A DNA stretch of 64,000 nt from CBDIHH01 sp965279095 (GCA_965279095.1 CBDIHH010000006.1:682001-746000); one strand, 5' to 3'. Numbered from the stretch's first letter, positions 7,961-19,342 are shown. The notes: generated by a model from the letters alone, not told the origin. Program-made: numbers and translations.

Positions 7961-8956
7961 ATGCGAGATTTCAAGGGTATGAAACGCCAGCGCGGCCGCA
8001 ACCGAGGCGGCGGCAATACTGGCGGCGGGCAAAAGCCCACCCACAACGTCAACCGCGCCTTCGACTCCAACGGCCCCGACGGGGTCAAGGTTCGCGGCGC
8101 GGCCCAGCACGTGTTCGAGAAATACCAGCAGCTGGCGCGGGACGCGACGTCCGCGGGGGACCGGGTGCTGGGCGAGAACTATCTGCAGCACGCGGAGCAC
8201 TATTTCCGCCTGATCCGGGCGGTGTCGCCCAACAAGCCGGCCTCCGAGATCATCGGTCGCGACACCTTCGCCTCTGGCTACGACATCGACTTCGAGGACG
8301 AGAGCGGCCGTGACGCCGAGCCCTCCGAACCGCAGGACGGCGCCCAGGCCGAGGGCGAGGGCGGCGGCGAGCCCCTTCGCGCCGAATACCGCGACAACAA
8401 CAACAACCGGCAGGAACGCCAGGACCGGCAGGATCGCCAAGACCGGCAGGATCGGCAGGATCGTCAGGACGGCCAGCCGCGCGGCGAATGGCGCCGCGAC
8501 CGCGAGCCCCGTCAGGACGGCCAGTCCAATCGCCAGGACGGCCAGAGGCAGGACGCCCCGAGACAGGACGGTCCCCGGCAGGAGGCCGCCCGCCAGGACG
8601 GGCCTCGCCAGGAGGCTCCCCGCGAGTTTCGCCGCGACGACCGGCCGACCCGCAATCGTGACCGCGACCGCGACCGCGATCGGGACCGGTCTGAGCGCGC
8701 CGAGGCTCCGGCCGAGGCCGAAGCGGCGCCCGTCGCCGCCCCTGCGCCGGCCCAGGACGAGTTCCAGCTGCGCTCCCAGGACGGGGGCCTGAGCCCCGCG
8801 CCCGCCTTCCTGCAGCCGCGCGCGGAATCGCGGCCGGAAGCCGACGCCGACGGCGAGCCCAAGCGCGCCGCCCGGCCCCGCCGCCGCCGCGCCCCCCGCG
8901 GCTTCGAAGGCGGCGACGAGAGCGCGGCGCCCCCCGCCGAGACCGAAGACGCCTGA
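7961..8956 (+). CDS. DUF4167 domain-containing protein with low-complexity tail
   Basis: The first ~110 residues form the DUF4167 domain found in alphaproteobacteria: KRQRGRNRGG, then NRAFDSNGPDGVKVRGAAQHVFEKYQQLARDA and LQHAEHYFRL. The remaining two thirds are disordered, with tandem R-Q-D units (about 8408-8470), further RQDG/RQEA units and an (RD)n run (8657-8689), ending in an acidic tail. Such an R/G-rich head and RQD/RD tail suggest RNA or nucleic-acid binding, but no function is established. ATG at 7961 is used; ATG at 7979 (MKRQRGRNRGG) matches the family's usual start better. Downstream of prmC with a 243-bp gap in which I see no gene. Confidence 0.85.
   Translation: MRDFKGMKRQRGRNRGGGNTGGGQKPTHNVNRAFDSNGPDGVKVRGAAQHVFEKYQQLARDATSAGDRVLGENYLQHAEHYFRLIRAVSPNKPASEIIGRDTFASGYDIDFEDESGRDAEPSEPQDGAQAEGEGGGEPLRAEYRDNNNNRQERQDRQDRQDRQDRQDRQDGQPRGEWRRDREPRQDGQSNRQDGQRQDAPRQDGPRQEAARQDGPRQEAPREFRRDDRPTRNRDRDRDRDRDRSERAEAPAEAEAAPVAAPAPAQDEFQLRSQDGGLSPAPAFLQPRAESRPEADADGEPKRAARPRRRRAPRGFEGGDESAAPPAETEDA
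8408..8470 (+). repeat. Seven tandem 9-bp coding repeats (Arg-Gln-Asp/Glu)
   Basis: Seven in-frame 9-bp units of the pattern CGNCARGAY run head to tail inside the DUF4167 gene and encode R-Q-E once and R-Q-D six times. A second, 6-bp CGN-GAY tract encoding alternating R and D follows at 8657-8689. Because both unit lengths are multiples of three, copy-number changes would alter the length of the disordered tail without breaking the frame. Confidence 0.85.
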
Positions 8957-9051
8957 TCGCTTCGCCGCCCCGGGCCTCAGCCTGGGGCGGCGGACGACTT
9001 TACAACTCCCCGTCCTTGTGAAACAAAGGGTGAACGGGATCGGGGGGTCTG

Positions 9052-9906
9052 ATGTTCGGGTTGATCAAGCGTCTGTTCGGCGGCGGCTCCGCCCCGCGAC
9101 GAGTCAGGCCGCCGCCGATGTCTGTCGAAGAGCTCCGTCAGCTCCTGCTGGCCCACGAGCGCCCATCCGTCTGGCTGACGCCGACGGAGGAGCCCCGATT
9201 TTCCAAGCTCGGCGGCGCGCCGGATGTCGATGGGGACATCGACTGGCCCAAGGGTTGGGGCGGCGTCCCCATGGCGTTCGTCGCGCAACTCGACCTCGCC
9301 GACGTCAGGGCGGCCGGAGGACCTGACTGGTTGCCGGGCGAGGGGGTGCTCTATTTTTTCACCGACACCTCATCCATCAACCCTGGCGCCGGAGGTCGGG
9401 TCATCCATGGTTCCAGCCCGCGCGGCGGCGTGCTGGCGAAGGCTCCCGCCGGGGCTCAGACCTTCGGGGAGCGGCCTGTCGGCCTGGAAGTCCATCCGTC
9501 GTACCCGTCAACCGAATGGCTCAATGTGGCGGAGCGATGTTACGGGTTCGATGATGAGGACCATGCGGCTCTAGACGGCTTGTGGCCTGGCACAGAAGGC
9601 GATGCGACCGACCACCGGTGCGGGGGATACCCGCAGGAGGTTCAGAGCGGATACTTCCCCATCCATTGCGAGCTATGGGCGCGGGGCGAAGCGGACGCCA
9701 TCGACGGGCTGTTCAAGGATCCTGTGGCGCGTGACGCCCTCAACGCGGAAGCCATCCAACACTGGCGCCTGTTGCTTCAGATCGACAACGACGAGTCGGT
9801 CGGGATGACCTGGTACGACGCCGGCCGCATCTACTATTTCATCCGGGAGGAGGACGCCCGCGCCGGCGACTTCACCAAGGTCCAGTTCGACATTCAGTTC
9901 TGTTGA
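9052..9906 (+). CDS. YwqG-like DUF1963 protein
   Basis: The 284-residue protein is related to the YwqG/DUF1963 family: RFSKLGGAPDVDGDIDWPKGWGGVPMAFVAQLDLADV resembles the family motif in which a food-label-like 'P.W P....G.PM.FL.Qidl' segment is followed by GVLYFFTD. Further conserved pieces are HRCGGYPQEVQSG and WRLLLQIDNDESVGMTWYDAGRIYYFIREED. The family fold is known but its function is not. ATG at 9052 follows GATCGGGGGG. It lies alone between the DUF4167 gene and clpB, on the same strand. Confidence 0.85.
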   Translation: MFGLIKRLFGGGSAPRRVRPPPMSVEELRQLLLAHERPSVWLTPTEEPRFSKLGGAPDVDGDIDWPKGWGGVPMAFVAQLDLADVRAAGGPDWLPGEGVLYFFTDTSSINPGAGGRVIHGSSPRGGVLAKAPAGAQTFGERPVGLEVHPSYPSTEWLNVAERCYGFDDEDHAALDGLWPGTEGDATDHRCGGYPQEVQSGYFPIHCELWARGEADAIDGLFKDPVARDALNAEAIQHWRLLLQIDNDESVGMTWYDAGRIYYFIREEDARAGDFTKVQFDIQFC

Positions 9907-9966
9907 CTTGAGCCGTCTACGCCATCCGCGAACCTGAGCGACCGCGCAGGAGAGGCGACTCGCCCT

Positions 9967-9995
9967 CTTGTGTGGCCCAAAGGACACACCTACAT
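9967..9995 (+). promoter_or_regulatory. Candidate heat-shock (RpoH) promoter of clpB
   Basis: CTTG at 9967-9970 and CCTACAT at 9989-9995 are separated by 18 bp, about 60 bp upstream of the clpB start. This resembles the alphaproteobacterial sigma-32 pattern (CTTG, 17-18 bp, CYTATNT) with one or two mismatches. clpB is a classic RpoH gene, which supports the reading; the match itself is moderate. Confidence 0.45.
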
Positions 9996-10057
9996 CCCAG
10001 TCTGGATTTGAGGCGCCTCAACGGGCCTCGACCGCGTTCGCCTAGATTGGGGACATC

Positions 10058-12640
<2,583 letters not shown>

Positions 12641-12679
12641 GGGGGGCGACTCTGTCTAAAGACCACCTGCTCCAAATAT

Positions 12680-12816
12680 GGTCGTCATCCTGGGGCTCGC
12701 TCGTGCGAGACCCCAGGACCCAGCAGCGAAGACCTTGCCGTGCGGCGCGTTGAGGGTGGAGCTGCTGGGTCCTGGATGAGTCCGCTTCGCGGCTCTCCAG
12801 GATGACGGCCATTGGG
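12680..12816 (+). repeat. Intergenic palindromic repeat, family A, copy 1
   Basis: A ~137-bp element with nested inverted repeats: GTCATCCTGG at the left end pairs with CCAGGATGAC at the right end, and inside it GACCCAGCAGC pairs with GCTGCTGGGTC. It can fold into a long branched hairpin. A second, closely similar copy follows at 12898-13070 in the same orientation. The region between clpB and the next gene (450 bp) consists almost wholly of these two copies. Confidence 0.85.
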
Positions 12817-12897
12817 GGGGCGTAGCTCAGAGCCCCTACGCCTGGAAAATCGGGGTGGGTTGAGCGGCTCTGTCTAAGTATTACCCGCGCGAAAAAA

Positions 12898-13070
12898 GGT
12901 CGTCATCCTGGGGCTCGCTCTTGCGAGACCCCAGGACCCAGCAGCGAGGACCTTGCCGTGCGGCGCGTCGAGGTCTTCGCTGCTGGGTCCTGGATGAGTC
13001 CGCGGAGCCTGTCCTCGGGTCGGCCTCTGGCCGAGCCCGGGGGCGGCTCTCCAGGATGACGGCAATTGGG
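12898..13070 (+). repeat. Intergenic palindromic repeat, family A, copy 2
   Basis: Second copy of the element at 12680-12816, with the same outer (GTCATCCTGG / CCAGGATGAC) and inner (CAGCAGCG / GCTGCTGGG) pairing segments. It differs mainly by about 35 extra bases before the right arm (near 13012-13046), which themselves hold a short dyad (CGGCCTCTGGCCG). Homology between the copies extends leftward to a shared CTCTGTCTAA motif, so the duplicated unit is larger than the hairpin. Confidence 0.85.
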
Positions 13071-13090
13071 AGGGGGCGTTTTCTCTCCCT

Positions 13091-14191
13091 CTACCGCCCC
13101 TTGTTCAGCGTCCGGTATTCCACCAGCCGGCCCTTGTCGCGGCTGATCTGGTCGCCGATGGCGTTGTCGAGGTCGAGGGTGGCGTAGCGGACCCAGCCGT
13201 CGGCGCCGAGCTTGTCCTGGGCCAGGTTCAGGGGGGTCTTCCAGAAGTGGTAGGAGGTCCAGGCCAGGGCCAGGCCGATGAGGGCGGCGGCGACCTGGAG
13301 GATGCGGAACATGGCCTCGCCCCCGGGCATGGCGGCGGGGGGCTGCTCCAGGGCCAGGAGGGCCAAGTCGGCGAGGGTGATCACCGCCACCAGCAGGCCG
13401 CCGAACCAGTTGATCCAGTAGCGCTCGCGGCGCAGGCGCCACATCTCGACCTGGACGAACCGCTCGAGGAAATCCATCCGCTGGGCCACCCACATGACCA
13501 TGCGGATGAGGAAGGCGGAGCGCTCGCCCCAGCCCTTGCCGTCGTTCTGGAAGCGGGTCTCCTCCTGGTCCGGCTCGGCCTTCAGCCGGGCGTAGACGTT
13601 CTGCAGCTCGCGGGTGCGCTGGATGATCTGGCGCGACAGGGCGTAGCAGCGGTTCTCCAGGTTGATGCGGTACTGGATGAACACCAGGGCGTTGACCCCG
13701 GCGAACACCGGCCACACCAGCGCCATGGCCAGCAGGGTGACGGCCACCGGGGCCAGGCCGGTAAGGCCGAAGGCGGCGAACAGGGCCGGGCCCTCCGCCG
13801 CCAGGGCCGCCACCGCCCCCATGGCCATGACCATCATCAGCCGCTTGCCCAGCACATAGGCCACCAGGGAGCGGAAGAAGGCGCGGCCGAAGTGCGAGAT
13901 CTCGCCGCGGATGTCCTCGTCGCGGGGAAAGCGCTCGGCGATGGACTGCTCGAGGAAGACGTGGAAGCGCTGGGGTTTGCGGCGGCTCTCCGCATAGGGG
14001 AACATGTGCAGGGGGGTGTTGAAGTAGTCGTCGATCTCGCGGCTGAGCTGGGCGGCCTGCTCGGGGGTGGGATTGACGTAGTCGGCCTCGCGGATGGGGG
14101 GCAGCTCCGTAGCGTCGGGGCGACCGCGGCGGCCCCTCGCACGACCGGGCGGCGGCGGGGCGGGCGCGTCTGTGGCGGGCTCGATGGTCAT
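13091..14191 (-). CDS. Conserved hypothetical membrane protein
   Basis: I do not recognise a named family. The 366-residue protein has a Pro/Arg-rich disordered head (about 1-30), a soluble segment with YFNTPLHMFPYAESRRKPQRFHVFLEQ, two close transmembrane helices (about 118-172), a charged cytosolic segment containing NLENRCYALSRQIIQRTRELQNVYARLKAE, likely coiled coil, and a second helix pair (about 265-310), ending in a charged tail. It is followed on the same strand by nothing before clpB and preceded by the DUF815 ATPase gene 91 bp away. A role in the envelope is possible but not shown. Confidence 0.75.
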   Translation of the reverse strand: MTIEPATDAPAPPPPGRARGRRGRPDATELPPIREADYVNPTPEQAAQLSREIDDYFNTPLHMFPYAESRRKPQRFHVFLEQSIAERFPRDEDIRGEISHFGRAFFRSLVAYVLGKRLMMVMAMGAVAALAAEGPALFAAFGLTGLAPVAVTLLAMALVWPVFAGVNALVFIQYRINLENRCYALSRQIIQRTRELQNVYARLKAEPDQEETRFQNDGKGWGERSAFLIRMVMWVAQRMDFLERFVQVEMWRLRRERYWINWFGGLLVAVITLADLALLALEQPPAAMPGGEAMFRILQVAAALIGLALAWTSYHFWKTPLNLAQDKLGADGWVRYATLDLDNAIGDQISRDKGRLVEYRTLNKGR

Positions 14192-14282
14192 CGGAGCGGA
14201 TCCTGCGGTCGCAGCCCACAGTCATACGACGGTCAAGCTTGCGACGGAACCGTGCTCACGCGCGAAGGGAAGCACCCCCCCC

Positions 14283-15131
14283 CTACAGCGGCAGGGGACG
14301 GCCCAGTTCACCGGCCAGGTCGCGGACGAACTGCCAGGCCACCCGGCCGGAGCGGGCGCCGCGCAGTTGCGACCACTGCAGGGCGCGGGTCTGCAGGTCG
14401 TCCACCGACAGGCCGAAGCGCTCGGCGTAGGCGAACACCGCCTCGAGGTACGCCGCCTGGTCCATGGGCGGGAAGCCTACCCACAGGCCGAAGCGGTCGG
14501 AGACCGAGATCTCCTCCTCGGCGTCCTCGGCCACCGAGATCAGGCCTTTGCCCTCGTCATGGCCGCGCGGCATCAGGTGGCGCCGATTGGAGGTGGCCAC
14601 GAACAGGACATTGGCCGGGGGCCCGCCGACGCCGCCCTCCAGGGCCGACTTCAGCGACTTGGCCGCCGCGGCGCCCTCCTCGAAGGACAGGTCGTCGCAC
14701 AGCACCACGAAGCGGAAGGGCAGGGCGCGCAGGCGCTCGAACATGGCCGGCAAGTGGCCCGCTTCGTCGCGGTCGATCTCGATCATGCGCAGATCGGGGT
14801 GGGCGCCGGCCACGGCCATGAAGGCCGCCTTGGCCAGGGAGCTCTTGCCCGCGCCGCGCACCCCCCACAGCAGGGCGTGGTTACAGGGCAGACCGGCCGC
14901 GAACCGCTCCAGGTTCTGGGTGAAGCGCTGCTTCTGCCGCTCCACCCCCACCAGCAGGTCCAGGGCCAGGGCATAGTCCGGCGCGCCGATGAAGCGGCCG
15001 GCCTGCGCGTCGTATCGGTACAACCGCGCGTCGGCGAAGTCGGGCGCGGCGGGGGCGGGCGGCGCCAGGCGCTCCAGGGCGTCGGCGATGCGGGCGAGCA
15101 GGGCGGCGGTGTCGTTCGGGGAGGCGGTCAT
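14283..15131 (-). CDS. DUF815 family AAA+ ATPase
   Basis: The 282-residue protein is a single AAA-type ATPase of the DUF815 group. It has a Walker A motif GVRGAGKSS at residues 90-98, a Walker B-like FVVLCDDLSFEEG near 146-158, and the family segments NVLFVATSNRRHLMPRG (sensor 1) and SDRFGLWVGFPPMDQAAYL. Members of this family sit next to yajC-secDF in many alphaproteobacteria, here divergently with a 148-bp gap. No biochemical role is established. It is probably cytoplasmic because no signal or membrane segment is present. Confidence 0.88.
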   Translation of the reverse strand: MTASPNDTAALLARIADALERLAPPAPAAPDFADARLYRYDAQAGRFIGAPDYALALDLLVGVERQKQRFTQNLERFAAGLPCNHALLWGVRGAGKSSLAKAAFMAVAGAHPDLRMIEIDRDEAGHLPAMFERLRALPFRFVVLCDDLSFEEGAAAAKSLKSALEGGVGGPPANVLFVATSNRRHLMPRGHDEGKGLISVAEDAEEEISVSDRFGLWVGFPPMDQAAYLEAVFAYAERFGLSVDDLQTRALQWSQLRGARSGRVAWQFVRDLAGELGRPLPL

Positions 15132-15279
15132 GGCGCCAGCTTCCTAACCCCGTGCGGCGCCACACAAAAGGCCCGCCGACCGCTCATTGCAAATGTGAAG
15201 CGCAAGCCCTAGCTTCCGCCCGAAATTCCGACCGCCCTTCCGGCCCCCGGCCGCGCCAAACTTTTTCCCCGGAGCTCTC

Positions 15280-15636
15280 ATGTTCGCCACCCCCGCCATG
15301 GCCCAGACCGCTGCCTCGGGCGCCGGCGGCGCCGGAGGCCTGCAAGGCGCCGTCCTGCAGTTCGCCCCGCTGATCCTGATCTTCGCCCTGTTCTATTTCA
15401 TGATGATCCGTCCGCAGCAGAAGCGGGCCAAGGAGCACCAGGCCATGCTGGCCGCCGTCAAGCGCGGCGACACGGTGGTGATGTCCTCGGGCATCATCGG
15501 CAAGGTGACCAAGGTGGAAGACGCCGAGATCACGGTCGAGATCGCCCCCACGGTCAACGTCAAGGTGATCAAGACCATGATCTCCGAAGTGCGCACCCGC
15601 GGCGAGCCGGCCCCGGCCAACGACGCCAAGTCCTGA
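15280..15636 (+). CDS. yajC: Preprotein translocase subunit YajC
   Basis: YajC is the small inner-membrane partner of the SecDF complex. The 118-residue protein has a short Ala/Gly-rich head, one transmembrane helix (about residues 28-45, PLILIFALFYFMMI) followed directly by the family-invariant RPQQKRAKEH, and a C-terminal cytosolic domain beginning AVKRGDTVVMSSGIIGKVTKV. It is first in the yajC-secD-secF operon, 20 bp from secD. Length and motif order are standard. Confidence 0.96.
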   Translation: MFATPAMAQTAASGAGGAGGLQGAVLQFAPLILIFALFYFMMIRPQQKRAKEHQAMLAAVKRGDTVVMSSGIIGKVTKVEDAEITVEIAPTVNVKVIKTMISEVRTRGEPAPANDAKS

Positions 15637-15656
15637 CGGCGGCGCGCTAACCGCTC

Positions 15657-17246
15657 ATGTTGACCCTGTCGCGCTGGAAGATCGTCCTGTGCATCGCCGC
15701 CGTGCTGTTCGGCGTGATCTTCACCCTGCCCAACGTCCTGCCGGCGCGCACCATGGCCAGCCTGCCCGGCTGGATGCCGTCGCAACGGCTGAACCTGGGC
15801 CTGGACCTGCAGGGCGGCTCCTACCTGCTGCTCGAGGTGGACGTCGCCGCCCTCAAGAAGGAACGGCTGACCAACCTCGTCGAGGACGTGCGCGGCGGCC
15901 TGCGTGACGCGCGCATCCCGTTCACCGCCCTGGGGCAGACCGGCGACTCCGTCAGCGTCCGCATCACCGACCCGGCCATGGTCCCCCAGGCGATCACGGC
16001 CCTGTCCAAGCTGTCCCAGCCCCTGGCGGGCACGGGCAAGGACGTGGCGGTGGCCCGCGGCGACGACCAGCGGGTGATCCTCACCCTGTCGAAGTCGGCC
16101 ATGGAGAGCGACTCCCTCAAGGCCGTCGACCAATCCATCGAGATCATCCGCCGCCGCATCGACAGCCTCGGCACCCGCGAGCCCTCGATCACCAAGCAGG
16201 GCGCCACGCGCATCGTCGTGCAGGCCCCGGGTGAGAGCGACCCCGAGCGGCTGAAGCGGGTCATCGGCCAGACCGCCAAGCTGACCTTCCAGATGGTCGA
16301 CGAGACGGTCACCCCCGAGGAGATCGTCGCCGGCCGCATCCCGCCCGGCTCGATGCTGTTGCCCAGCGAGGACGGCTACGAGACCCAGCTGGTGGTCAAG
16401 CGCCGCGCCCTGGTCACCGGCGAGATGCTGCAGGACGCCCACGCCGCCTTCGGCCAGACGGGCGACAGCGTCGTCACCTTCCGCTTCAACAGCCAGGGGG
16501 CGCGCCGGTTCGCCAGCGCCACCACCCAGAACGTCGGCCACCGCTTCGCCATCGTCCTCGACAACAAGGTGATCTCGGCGCCCAACATCCGCGAGCCGAT
16601 CACCGGCGGCTCGGGCGAGATCAGCGGCAGCTTCACGGTCGAGAGCGCCAACGAGCTGGCCCTGGTGCTGAAGTCCGGCGCCCTGCCGGCGCCCCTCAAT
16701 GTCGAGGAGCAGCGAACCGTCGGGGCCGAGCTGGGCGCCGACGCCATCAAGGCCGGCCAGACCTCGACCCTGATCGGCGCCATCGCCATCTTCCTGTTCA
16801 TCATCCTCGCCTACGGCCTGTTCGGCTGGTTCGCGGCCGTCGCCCTGGTGGTCAACGGCCTGCTGATCGTGGCCCTGATGTCGGTGACCCAGGCGACGCT
16901 GACCCTGCCGGGCATCGCCGGCCTGGTGCTGACCCTGGCCGTGGCCGTGGACGCCAATGTGCTGATCTATGAGCGGATGCGCGACGAGGCGCGGGCAGGG
17001 CGCTCGGCCATCGCCTCGGCCGACGCCGGCTATTCCAAGGCGATGTCGACCATAATCGACGCCAATGTCACCTCCCTGGTGGCCGCGGCGATCATGTTCG
17101 TGCTCGGCGCCGGACCGGTGAAGGGCTTCGCCTGGACGCTGTCGATCGGCATCTTCACCTCGATGTTCACCTCGATCCTGATCACCCAGGTCCTCATCGC
17201 CCTCTGGTTCCGCAGCGTGCGGCCCAAGACCCTCCCGATCGTGTAG
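15657..17246 (+). CDS. secD: Protein translocase subunit SecD
   Basis: SecD with SecF uses the proton gradient to help pull exported proteins out of the SecYEG channel on the periplasmic side. The 529-residue protein shows an N-terminal transmembrane helix (residues 7-27), the LNLGLDLQGGSYLLLEVD signature, a large periplasmic P1 region, and the C-terminal bundle of five helices containing GIAGLVLTLAVAVDANVLIYERMRDE, whose Asp is part of the proton pathway. Five bases separate it from secF. Confidence 0.97.
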   Translation: MLTLSRWKIVLCIAAVLFGVIFTLPNVLPARTMASLPGWMPSQRLNLGLDLQGGSYLLLEVDVAALKKERLTNLVEDVRGGLRDARIPFTALGQTGDSVSVRITDPAMVPQAITALSKLSQPLAGTGKDVAVARGDDQRVILTLSKSAMESDSLKAVDQSIEIIRRRIDSLGTREPSITKQGATRIVVQAPGESDPERLKRVIGQTAKLTFQMVDETVTPEEIVAGRIPPGSMLLPSEDGYETQLVVKRRALVTGEMLQDAHAAFGQTGDSVVTFRFNSQGARRFASATTQNVGHRFAIVLDNKVISAPNIREPITGGSGEISGSFTVESANELALVLKSGALPAPLNVEEQRTVGAELGADAIKAGQTSTLIGAIAIFLFIILAYGLFGWFAAVALVVNGLLIVALMSVTQATLTLPGIAGLVLTLAVAVDANVLIYERMRDEARAGRSAIASADAGYSKAMSTIIDANVTSLVAAAIMFVLGAGPVKGFAWTLSIGIFTSMFTSILITQVLIALWFRSVRPKTLPIV

Positions 17247-17251
17247 CCCCG

Positions 17252-18208
17252 ATGACCTGGCCCCTTATCAAGCTCCTGCCCGAGAAGACGAACCTGCGGT
17301 TCGTCGATTTCGCCCGCGTGGCCGCCATCCTCTCGGTGATCGCCGTCATCGCCTCCGTCATCTCGGTCTTCTACCCGGGCCTGAAGCAGGGCATCGACTT
17401 CAAGGGCGGCACCGTCCTGGAGCTGACCACCGCCGCGCCCGTCGCCGACCTCGCCCTGGTGCGCGGCACCCTCAACAACCTCGACCTGGGGGATGTGCAG
17501 GTGCAGACCTTCGGCACCCCCAACCACGCCATGGTGCGCTTCCAGACCCCGGACGGCGCCAATGCGGCCGCCACCGTCACCCGGGTGAAGGACGCCCTCA
17601 CCGGCGCCCTGGGCCAGGTCACATATCCGCGCACCGAGGTGGTGGGGGCCAAGGTGTCCGGCGAGCTCTACGGCAAGGGCCTGGCGGCCCTGTTCATCGC
17701 CATCGGCCTGATGATGCTCTACATCTGGTTCCGGTTCGAACTGCAGTTCGGCATCGGCGCCGTGGTGGCCCTGTTCCACGACGTCATCCTCACCTTCGGC
17801 CTGATCGTGCTGTTCCGCTTCGAGTTCAGCCTCAACATCGTCGCCGCCCTCTTGACCATCATCGGCTATTCGATGAACGACACCGTCGTCATCTTCGACC
17901 GCATTCGCGAGAACATGCGCAAATACAAGCGCATGCCCCTGCGCGAGCTGATCGACCTGTCGATCAACGAGACCATCTCGCGCACGGTGATCACCGGCTT
18001 CACGGCCATTCTCGCCCTGTCCGGCCTGGCCATCTTCGGCGGCGAGGCCCTGCGCGGCCTGTCGATCATCCTGATGTTCGGCATCATCATCGGCACCTAT
18101 TCGTCGATCTACGTCGCCGCCCCGGTGATCCTGCTGTGGGTGGGCCGCAAGGGGAACGAGCGCGGCCTCGAGGTCGAGCCGCTGAAGCCCGCGGTCGAGC
18201 GGCCCTAG
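17252..18208 (+). CDS. secF: Protein translocase subunit SecF
   Basis: The 318-residue partner of SecD has one N-terminal transmembrane helix (about 25-45), the GIDFKGGTVLELTT motif, a short periplasmic domain, and five C-terminal helices with the family motif IIGYSMNDTVVIFDRIRENMRKY and a conserved NETISRTVITGFTAILAL. It follows secD by 5 bp and precedes the Mth938-like gene by 9 bp, so the operon probably continues through that gene. Confidence 0.97.
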   Translation: MTWPLIKLLPEKTNLRFVDFARVAAILSVIAVIASVISVFYPGLKQGIDFKGGTVLELTTAAPVADLALVRGTLNNLDLGDVQVQTFGTPNHAMVRFQTPDGANAAATVTRVKDALTGALGQVTYPRTEVVGAKVSGELYGKGLAALFIAIGLMMLYIWFRFELQFGIGAVVALFHDVILTFGLIVLFRFEFSLNIVAALLTIIGYSMNDTVVIFDRIRENMRKYKRMPLRELIDLSINETISRTVITGFTAILALSGLAIFGGEALRGLSIILMFGIIIGTYSSIYVAAPVILLWVGRKGNERGLEVEPLKPAVERP

Positions 18209-18217
18209 GGGCACCCC

Positions 18218-18577
18218 GTGGCCCTGCGCCATCCCCCGTCCATCGACGCCTTCGGCGGCGGCGGCTTCCGCGTCTCCGGGACCCGCCGGGAGGGCTCGCT
18301 GCTGATCGTCCAGGACGAGCCGCGCGACTGGCCGGTGGCGCGCCTGGAAGACCTGCAGCCCGCGCACCTGGCCGACGCCATCGCCCTGGGCCGAGAGGTG
18401 GAGTTCGTGCTGCTGGGCGTGGGCCCCACAGCCGCGCCCGCGCCGCGCGCCGTGCGCGAGTCGCTGCAGGCGGCGGGAATCGGCCTGGAGGTGATGGACA
18501 CCCCCACCGCCGCGCGGGTTTACAATGTGCTGGCGGCGCAGGGGCGACGGCTGGCGGCGGCGCTTATCGCCGTTTAG
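18218..18577 (+). CDS. Mth938-like (NDUFAF3-related) domain protein
   Basis: The 119-residue protein is a full Mth938 domain: IDAFGGGGFRVSG near the N-terminus, then the strand-loop VEFVLLGVGPTAAPAP and GIGLEVMDTPTAARVYNVLAAQGRRLAAALIAV. Human NDUFAF3, a mitochondrial complex I assembly factor, belongs to this family, and the link of this gene to secDF in alphaproteobacteria is known from comparative genomics. GTG at 18218 is 9 bp after the secF stop. A role in respiratory complex assembly is inference from the eukaryotic relative. Confidence 0.88.
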   Translation: MALRHPPSIDAFGGGGFRVSGTRREGSLLIVQDEPRDWPVARLEDLQPAHLADAIALGREVEFVLLGVGPTAAPAPRAVRESLQAAGIGLEVMDTPTAARVYNVLAAQGRRLAAALIAV

Positions 18578-18665
18578 CGCTTGCCGCGCCGGATTCGCGG
18601 GTTAAACCTCCGCCCAATGCCCCGGGCTGGGGCTTTCAGGACTCAGACACCCAAAGGGGGCGCGT

Positions 18666-19283
18666 ATGGCAGGCTTGCTGCTGAATTTCCGCAACACTGT
18701 GATCGCCAGTTTCATCCTGGCGATGCTGTTCATCGTCGCCTTCGGCATGCGCAGCCCGGGCGGCTTCGACCATTCCTTCGGCATCGCCGTGATGCGCTGG
18801 GTGCACGTGGTCGCCGGCATCCTGTGGATCGGCCTGCTCTACTATTTCAACTTCGTGCAGATCCGGAAGATGCCGGACATCCCCGCCGAGCTGAAGCCCG
18901 CCATCTCCAAATACATCGCCCCCGAGGCCCTGTTCTGGTTCCGCTGGGCCGCCCTGGTGACGGTGCTGGCCGGCCTGACGCTGATGTTCATGCGCGGCTA
19001 CTTCGCCGAGGTCATCACCCTGGGCCTGGCCGGCGGCTACGACGCCGCCATCGACGGCCCCTTCACCCTGCTGGGCGCCGGCATCTGGCTGGCCATCATC
19101 ATGTTCCTCAACGTGTGGGGCATCATCTGGCCGAACCAGAAGATCGCCCTGGGCATCAAGGAAGCCGACGCCGACGCCAAGGCCAAGGCGGCGCGCATCG
19201 CCACCCTGGCCAGCCGCACCAATGTGCTGCTGTCGCTGCCGATGCTGACCGCGATGGCCATGTATCAGACCCTGTTCGGCTAG
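18666..19283 (+). CDS. PuuD/urate-hydroxylase-type membrane protein
   Basis: The 205-residue integral membrane protein resembles the N-terminal membrane domain of urate hydroxylase PuuD (Urate_ox_N): MRWVHVVAGILWIGLLYYFNFVQIRKM is its hallmark, with a His in the first shared helix and further helices at about 95-115 and 135-155 (GAGIWLAIIMFLNVWGIIWPNQKI). The cytochrome-c domain of true PuuD is absent, so urate oxidation is uncertain; stand-alone versions are common in alphaproteobacteria and of unknown function. An intrinsic terminator follows the gene. Confidence 0.78.
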   Translation: MAGLLLNFRNTVIASFILAMLFIVAFGMRSPGGFDHSFGIAVMRWVHVVAGILWIGLLYYFNFVQIRKMPDIPAELKPAISKYIAPEALFWFRWAALVTVLAGLTLMFMRGYFAEVITLGLAGGYDAAIDGPFTLLGAGIWLAIIMFLNVWGIIWPNQKIALGIKEADADAKAKAARIATLASRTNVLLSLPMLTAMAMYQTLFG

Positions 19284-19305
19284 GACGCCGGACCGCCCAA
19301 CAAGG

Positions 19306-19334
19306 AGGCCCGCCTCGCGAGGGGCGGGCCTTTT
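19306..19334 (+). terminator. Rho-independent terminator
   Basis: A 9-bp stem (AGGCCCGCC with GGCGGGCCT) around a short loop is followed by TTTT, 23 bp past the stop of the PuuD-like gene and just before the ATG of the next gene at 19343. Confidence 0.85.
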
Positions 19335-19342
19335 GCGTATTG

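Noticed and set aside
12903..14225. Alternative 440-codon minus-strand frame over the membrane protein gene
   Set aside because: Arg/Pro/Gly-rich shadow of the gene at 13091-14191, which has clear membrane helices in the other frame.
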